Assembly (NCBI GenBank): GCA_049999725.1
Contig: JBNGIS010034445.1
Location: 1 to 34,211 of the forward strand
DNA from: Haplomitrium mnioides
Taxonomy: Eukaryota; Marchantiophyta; Haplomitriopsida; Calobryales
Direction of reading: 5' to 3'
Length of the DNA: 34,211 nt
Positions 29,561 to 34,211 of this stretch are shown in pieces (the first letter of the stretch is position 1; each line of letters opens with the position of its first letter). The notes under the pieces are model-generated. The model was not told where the DNA came from. It was given only the letters and a program-made list of their open reading frames with translations, and did no database searches. A program made the translations under genes and the position numbers.

Positions 29561-30110
29561 TGGAAGAAAATAAATCCTCTCACATCTTTCACCAATTTCT
29601 TTTTTTTGTGCGGCAATGATCTCTTCATCTTCTTCTATTGTAGCCAATATTTCCATCTACCAAGTAGGATGAATTGTGATTTTTGATGATTTTTGACATG
29701 ATGTTAAGTTGAGGTATGCTAGTCAATGCATCTCTAATTTGATGTTTCCTTCTACATAAACCATCTTTATATAAAACCGTTATGACCACTACTTGTTTTT
29801 AGAGCTACTTTTGAGTTTCTAGATAGATTAGAGGTTTATAGTCGGTTTTGATAATAAACTCTCTATCTTATAGATAATGCTTCCAATGCTTGGTTGACAA
29901 CACAATCACTAATTCTTCCCACTCCATGGTGTGGTATTTTTGCTCACTGTTGCTCAACTTTCTAGAAAAAGAATGCAATATGATACCAACCATCCTCTCA
30001 TTCTTGTTGCAAAACTCCGCCAATAGCTTTTCTTGATGCATCCATTGAAAGCTTGATTGGTTGTTTACAATCATACCATTTAAGAATAAAAGCATGAAGA
30101 AGTGATTTCT
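29561..30110 (-). pseudogene. RNase H domain
   Basis: The open frame 29868-30095 includes NERMVGIILHSFSRKLSNSE and QKYHTMEWEELVIVLSTKHW, with KHYL at the end: the central part of Ty3/gypsy RNase H (normally FSRKL-x3-E-x-x-Y-x3-E-x-E-x-LA). The frame then breaks, but EFIIKTDYKPLIYL follows near 29830-29870 (catalytic Asp of the T-D-x-K/H motif). RNase H degrades the RNA strand during reverse transcription. Confidence 0.85.
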
Positions 30111-31150
30111 TCAAGGCTTGGAATGCCAACACTTTTGCAGCCCCTTATATCCACGTGTGACTTTTTTTAAGCAAGTTGGTCAATGGTTCTTCTATTTGTG
30201 CAAAACCTTTCACAAATCAATGATAAAACTCAATTAGCCCAAAAAATCCCCTTAGTTATGTTTGATTACTATGAGCTTTCCACTTCTGAATTGCCTCCAC
30301 TTTCTCATCCACAACTTAGATTCTTGATGCACTTATACAGTAACCCAAGTAGTCAACCTCCCTCTTTCCGATTTCACATCTTGACATATAGCTTGTGGCT
30401 CCAAAGTACCTTTAATACTATACGAAGGTGTTGTTGATACCCTTGAAGACTCTTGATGTAGATGAAAATATCATCCAAAAGGTATAAACAAACTTCTCCA
30501 AATAAGATCAAAAAATATCATTCATAAGACCTAGAGATTTTGCAGGAGCATTAGTTAATCCAAAAGGCATAACAAGATATTCAAGATGCCTATATCAACT
30601 TCAAAATGATGCTTTTTGCACATCATCTTCCGCAATTCGGATTTGATTATATGTGCTTCTCAAATCCAACTTTGTAAAATAATTTTTTTTTGAAGTTGAT
30701 CAAATAAATCATTCATCCTCAGCAATGGATGTTTATTTTTCACCGTTTGTTGATTGAGTGCTCAATAGTCAATACAAATCCTCATACTCCCATCTTTTTT
30801 TCTCACAAATAGTACTAGTGCACCATTAAGAGAAATGTTTGGTTAAATGAATATTTTTTTTCCAATAATTCAGTAATCTGATATTTGCATTACTCAAGTT
30901 CATGAAGAGACAAATGATATAGTGCTTTGCGCGATGGAGTACTTCCTAGAATAACCTCAATCTTGTGATCAATACATCGTTTAGGAGGCAAACCCTTGGG
31001 TAAATCATTGAGAAAAACATCATGGAACACCTTCAAAACACCTTGAAATTCATATGGAATATTATGCTTTGAGTTCTCCTTATTAATGGTGAGCTCACGT
31101 ACGAGTCCTAATGTGGGGCTATTTTCAAAAAGATAACATTGGAAAAGATC
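30111..31150 (-). pseudogene. Reverse transcriptase, decayed
   Basis: Minus-strand motifs in shifting frames include LPKGLPPKRCIDHKIEVI and LYHLSLHELE (before the RT domain, about 31000-30900), an LLEK start, VKNKHPL-type and IRIAEDDVQKA-type pieces, MPFGLTNAPA (about 30570), LLDDIFIYIK (catalytic box, about 30455-30485, with a one-base disturbance before it) and the VDYLGYCISAS link to RNase H. More stops than in the other pol copy. Confidence 0.8.
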
Positions 31151-31847
31151 ATATGAGGATATTTTTCTTGAAAAAAATTGAAGGAAATTGAGCCAAACAT
31201 ATGGAAAGAGGTAGAAAATATGAATATTTGAAGATGCTGATCTTAGTGGATGAGATCAGATGTCAAATCAAAGAAACTAAACTGGGAGGAATAACTTTGG
31301 AAGGCCAAAAAAGAGCCAAAAAAGGATGGCTCAGATCGAGTGTATCAGCGTCATCGGCATAATCTGATAAATCAAAAGGAGTTGTCTACCATTTATGGTT
31401 GAAATTAATGAGTCGTTAATTGTCATTATAATGTGAAATGGAAAGTGACCAAGAAGTTTTAAAAGATTGTTCTTTGCACTTTGTAAAGAAAAAGACGCCA
31501 AGAGGTTGACAAGGTACAAGGGTTGCATCACGAAGGTCAAAGCATAAGAATGCACCATTCTATGCGATTCTAGATAAGGAAAAAGGAGCAAAAATTGCAG
31601 AAGAAATTGAAAGAGTGCGTGAATTTGAGATGGGAAGAGAAGAAGGTCACTCGGGAGTGGCAAAAGGGTTGGTGAAGATTTTGTATTTACCAAAGATTTT
31701 CTACGATTTGAGAAAATGTTTGATGAAGAGAGGGCTATGGGACTCTTCAAAAAGACTTGGACTAAAGATATGGCATTAGTTTTCTAGGAGATGGAGATCA
31801 TTCATATGAATGTTAAGGAGGTAGAAGTTATGTATTGAAGAGGAGGC
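31151..31847. other. Unassigned
   Basis: A 139-codon minus-strand frame (31331-31750) is Leu/Ser/Pro-rich without a recognisable domain. The other frames are interrupted. It may belong to the gag-like debris that follows on the right. Confidence 0.3.
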
Positions 31848-32268
31848 AATGCATAACTTTTGCCCCTCCAGTTGATGTAGCAAGAATGGCTTGAACCAAA
31901 TTATTGGGTTCTTCGCCCAAGATAACTCATAATATTGATGCACTCTGCTTTAAATAAACTCTGCCACCTCCTTAGTATGGCCTCTCTAGACATTCAATAA
32001 AAAATGAGATTTGCGTTCGACACGTAATGGAACTTTCACTAGAACAGAATGTGTCCCCAAAGCTGGATAAATTCTTGCACTAGTGGGTCTCTGACTTTAG
32101 TGATCTTATACCCATAAGTTGTTGTGCTAGAATGAGGTTCCATGTATGCCAAGTACTCATCACTTCTTAATGCCTTCACGGAGCAATCCTCCTCTCTCAA
32201 CCCATAGAATTTTCTCATTGATTCTTCAATAAACGCTACATCAATTGGAGGGGCAGAAGTTATGTATT
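31848..32268. repeat. Inverted repeat, 34-bp arms
   Basis: The left arm 31848-31881 and the right arm 32235-32268 are near-perfect reverse complements (GCTACATCAAYTGGAGGGGC followed by ARAAGTTATGYATTG). In addition 31821-31845 repeats part of the right arm in direct orientation and forms a local hairpin with the left arm. Confidence 0.75.
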
Positions 32269-32482
32269 GAAGAGGAGTTGTCTTAAATTAATAGATATGT
32301 GAGAGAGGTGTTGGAAGAGACAATTTGGAATAAGAGAGATCCGAGTAAAATCGAATGAACTCTCTAAACAATGCCATCCACTGATCCGAGCTTTCGTGAG
32401 GAGGTGGAGACTCATTAGAAAAAGAGACCATATGCTCAAATGTTAAAGAGGGCGAGAACCAAGCAAAGAGTATGGATGCCAA
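31860..32482 (-). pseudogene. Unrecognised minus-strand coding remnant
   Basis: The open frame 32288-32482 continues past a stop through PPIDVAFIEESMRKFYGLRE and DEYLAYMEPHSSTTTYGYK. After a frameshift near 32090 it continues as ARIYPALGTHSVLVKVPLRV, then two stops, and SRVHQYYELSWAKNPIIWF. Composition and continuity across 600 bp suggest an old protein, possibly a retrotransposon gag or accessory protein. I do not recognise it. Confidence 0.4.
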
Positions 32483-33661
32483 AAGAACAAGTTTTTGGTG
32501 TAGTTGGTCTTAAGAGAGAAGGTTTTTTAGGCAATCTAAGAGGAAGTCAGCGAACAGAGGAGAGGCCTACAATTGAGACTATTGATTTATGTGATGATAT
32601 TTCTGAAATTTGGGAGGAATTATTGTCGATTGCGGATGCATCCAAGGGCAAGCTACAAAGAGTTGTAAGAGAGTAAGAAGCTATGAGAAGAAGCCCATGG
32701 AGCTACCATGAGTATAGGTGAAAGAGTGAGAAATCTAGTTGTAAATCTCGAAAGAGCTTTGGTAATGTTTGCATTGGTGGAACTAGTAGATGTTTCAATA
32801 CAAGATGAAGGCACAAGATTGAGAGTGGTTCTGATTGTGGCCAGCCAACTTTTCAAAATTGATAACAGAGAAGATGATAGTATAGTTCCAGTATTGACTG
32901 AGCCAGTTGTTGACCTGGATGAGGAGCCAAGTACGGAGGAAGAAACTGAATTAAAATGTGAAGACTGGAACGGTGAATTGGCTAGAGTGGCCAGGAGAAT
33001 GAAGTGGAAACAAGCAAGATTGATAGCAACAGTAAGGCAAGATAGAAAGGAGAAGGTTGATTTGGATGAAGTTTGGCTAGAGCGGATGGAAAGAGAAAAA
33101 TAGAAAAGGGAATCTGCTAAATGGATTGAGATTCGAGAACTTAAAGGGCAAATGGGGACTATGTTGGATCAAATAGAGGAGATTGCATAGCTAAAGAGTC
33201 AAGTGGGCTGTCAACATAGCGGGTTGATTGTAAGCAATTGAGCATCAAGTTCTATGGATAGAGAAGGGAAAGAAGGAGGCTGAAGCGGAAGTAATGTACG
33301 TGGAGGTGTGATCAATTAGCTTCATAATCAAATTCGGACTCATGAAAAGATGAAGAAGAATTTGGAGGAGCTCTTTCGGGGAATTTCTCAAAGGCATTAA
33401 GAAGAGATCAAGAGATCCGCATTGCTGCAGGAAATGCTAGATGCATGGCAATGAGATTTGGTTGACATGGAGCAAAGAGAATTTTTGGAAGAATTACTCA
33501 AAGTGATGTGTGAATCCAGAGGCTTGAGACAGATGTGGGAAAAGGTCAAAGGTATGAAAGCTGAGACTCTAGATCGATCTTTGCAGCAATTGGTGGTGGA
33601 TATCGGAGAAGCAAATCAAGAGGCTGTTGAGAGTCGAGAACATTTGGCTATCTTAGAATAG
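32483..33661 (+). pseudogene. Unrecognised plus-strand charged-helix protein remnant
   Basis: Three open stretches follow one another: 32440-32676 (ending IDLCDDISEIWEELLSIADA and KLQRVVRE), 32708-33103 (an acidic middle, DLDEEPSTEEETELKCED, then a Lys/Arg/Glu helix with ARRMKWKQARLIATVRQDRK), and 33458-33661 (MEQREFLEELLKVMCESRGL, LQQLVVDIGEANQEAVE). They are separated by stops and frame changes. Between them, KWIEIRELKGQMGTMLDQIE is readable. The heptad-like spacing suggests coiled coils. It resembles helical gag or accessory proteins of plant retrotransposons, but no domain is identifiable. Confidence 0.45.
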
Positions 33662-33779
33662 AAGAGTTGAAGAGAAGCAACAAAGGATTTATTGGGAATA
33701 TCAATTGAGAACTCTCTAAAGGGAGGAAAGGACGGAGGAACTCCAAATGTACCGGAGTAGATGGAGTTCATTGGTTAGG

Positions 33780-34175
33780 ACTTAGTGTTGGTTGGAGTGT
33801 CAATTTAGAAAGTCTAACTCTAGCTATAATAAAGAGATAGGAGTCTCAGTCTTAGTCTTTTCTCAGTCTCTTGTTGTTAGTCTTTTATCTCTTGTATGAC
33901 TAAGTAAGGCTGTGAGCCAATATATGAAGTAAAGACAAAATTTTCCATCGATTATCTTAGGAGTGTGTTAAAGCTTCTGAGTGGTTGCATGATTCTGTTT
34001 GGAGAGTGAGAACATTAACAAAGATCAATTAAGTGTTGAGCAAGAGTTAATTTGCTATAAGAAACAACAGAGCTTAAAGTTGAGTCATGTTGTATTTCAA
34101 TTACTTTAAGGAATATATTTGTTGGGAATTGTGAAGAGAAGTCAAATAGAGTGTGATGATTGTTGAAGGGGAATA

Positions 34176-34180
<5 letters not shown>
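33780..34180 (+). other. Possible 3' end or LTR of a plus-strand element
   Basis: Non-coding, beginning soon after the charged-helix remnant. It has TATAATAAAG near 33818 and a T/C-rich stretch before CTTGTATGACTAAG. It looks like an LTR or transcript end, but no second copy is available. Confidence 0.3.

Positions 34181-34211
<31 letters not shown>
34181..34211. repeat. (GA)n microsatellite at window end
   Basis: Pure GA repeats, cut by the end of the window. Confidence 0.95.

Larger units (their letters stand above)
28208..31150 (-). mobile_element. Second Ty3/gypsy chromovirus, 5'-truncated
   Basis: Minus-strand pol in normal order (RT, RNase H, integrase, chromodomain), then polypurine tract and 3' LTR. 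Gag, protease active site, primer site and 5' LTR are not seen. Coding resemblance stops near 31150. It differs clearly in sequence from the chromovirus at 12174-27106, so it is another family. Confidence 0.85.

Noticed and set aside
29350-29686. Plus-strand frames of 89 and 77 codons
   Set aside because: Antisense of the integrase zinc domain.
1-34211. tRNA, rRNA, CRISPR, riboswitch or bacterial operon
   Set aside because: No cloverleaf, conserved rRNA stretch, regular spacer array or prokaryotic gene arrangement was seen.

Overview
This window is repeat-rich plant nuclear DNA. The evidence is nested Ty3/gypsy retrotransposons (two are chromoviruses with recognisable chromodomains), a plant-type initiator-Met-tRNA primer binding site, very long LTRs, microsatellites and runs of N that mark a draft assembly. 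A land plant with a large, transposon-laden genome fits; a gymnosperm would be plausible, but nothing here proves a lineage. I see no intact host gene, no RNA gene, no CRISPR array and no bacterial-type signal.

Layout. 1-3069: diverged minisatellite arrays (52-bp units at 159-417, about 69-bp and 145-bp units at 2160-3069) around an inverted LTR fragment (1369-1946). 3070-7851: a broken minus-strand Ty3/gypsy element (gag, protease, start of reverse transcriptase), with part of it duplicated in an abnormal order across a 10-N gap. 7852-9300: unassigned. 9301-9660: minisatellite again. 9808-10640: a plus-strand remnant resembling the DUF7869 family. 11373-11476: (TA)n. 11641-12173: minisatellite with palindromic cores.

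12174-27106 is the best-resolved structure. It is a minus-strand chromovirus with two 422-bp LTRs, a Met-tRNA primer binding site and decayed gag-PR-RT-RH-IN-chromodomain. Near its 3' polypurine tract a second element, 12609-22332, has inserted. That second element has a perfect 5-bp target duplication (GTCTT), LTRs of about 3.9 kb, a primer binding site, a polypurine tract and an internal region of only 1.65 kb carrying a gag-like ORF and no pol. It is a LARD-like non-autonomous element and the most interesting object in the window. Its LTRs are built from degenerate tandem repeats. Two 100-N gaps in the 3' LTR are flanked by the same sequence on both sides, so they look like unmerged contig overlaps; removing them makes the two LTRs practically equal in length.

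27107-34211: a minisatellite remnant, a (CT)n tract with a gap, a second decayed chromovirus on the minus strand (3' LTR, polypurine tract, chromodomain, integrase, RNase H, RT; no gag seen), then unrecognised coding-like segments on both strands, one rich in charged helices, ending in (GA)n.

Every retrotransposon reading frame is interrupted by stops or frameshifts or lacks key residues, so none looks autonomous. The nesting gives a relative order: minisatellite first, 422-bp-LTR chromovirus next, LARD-like element last.
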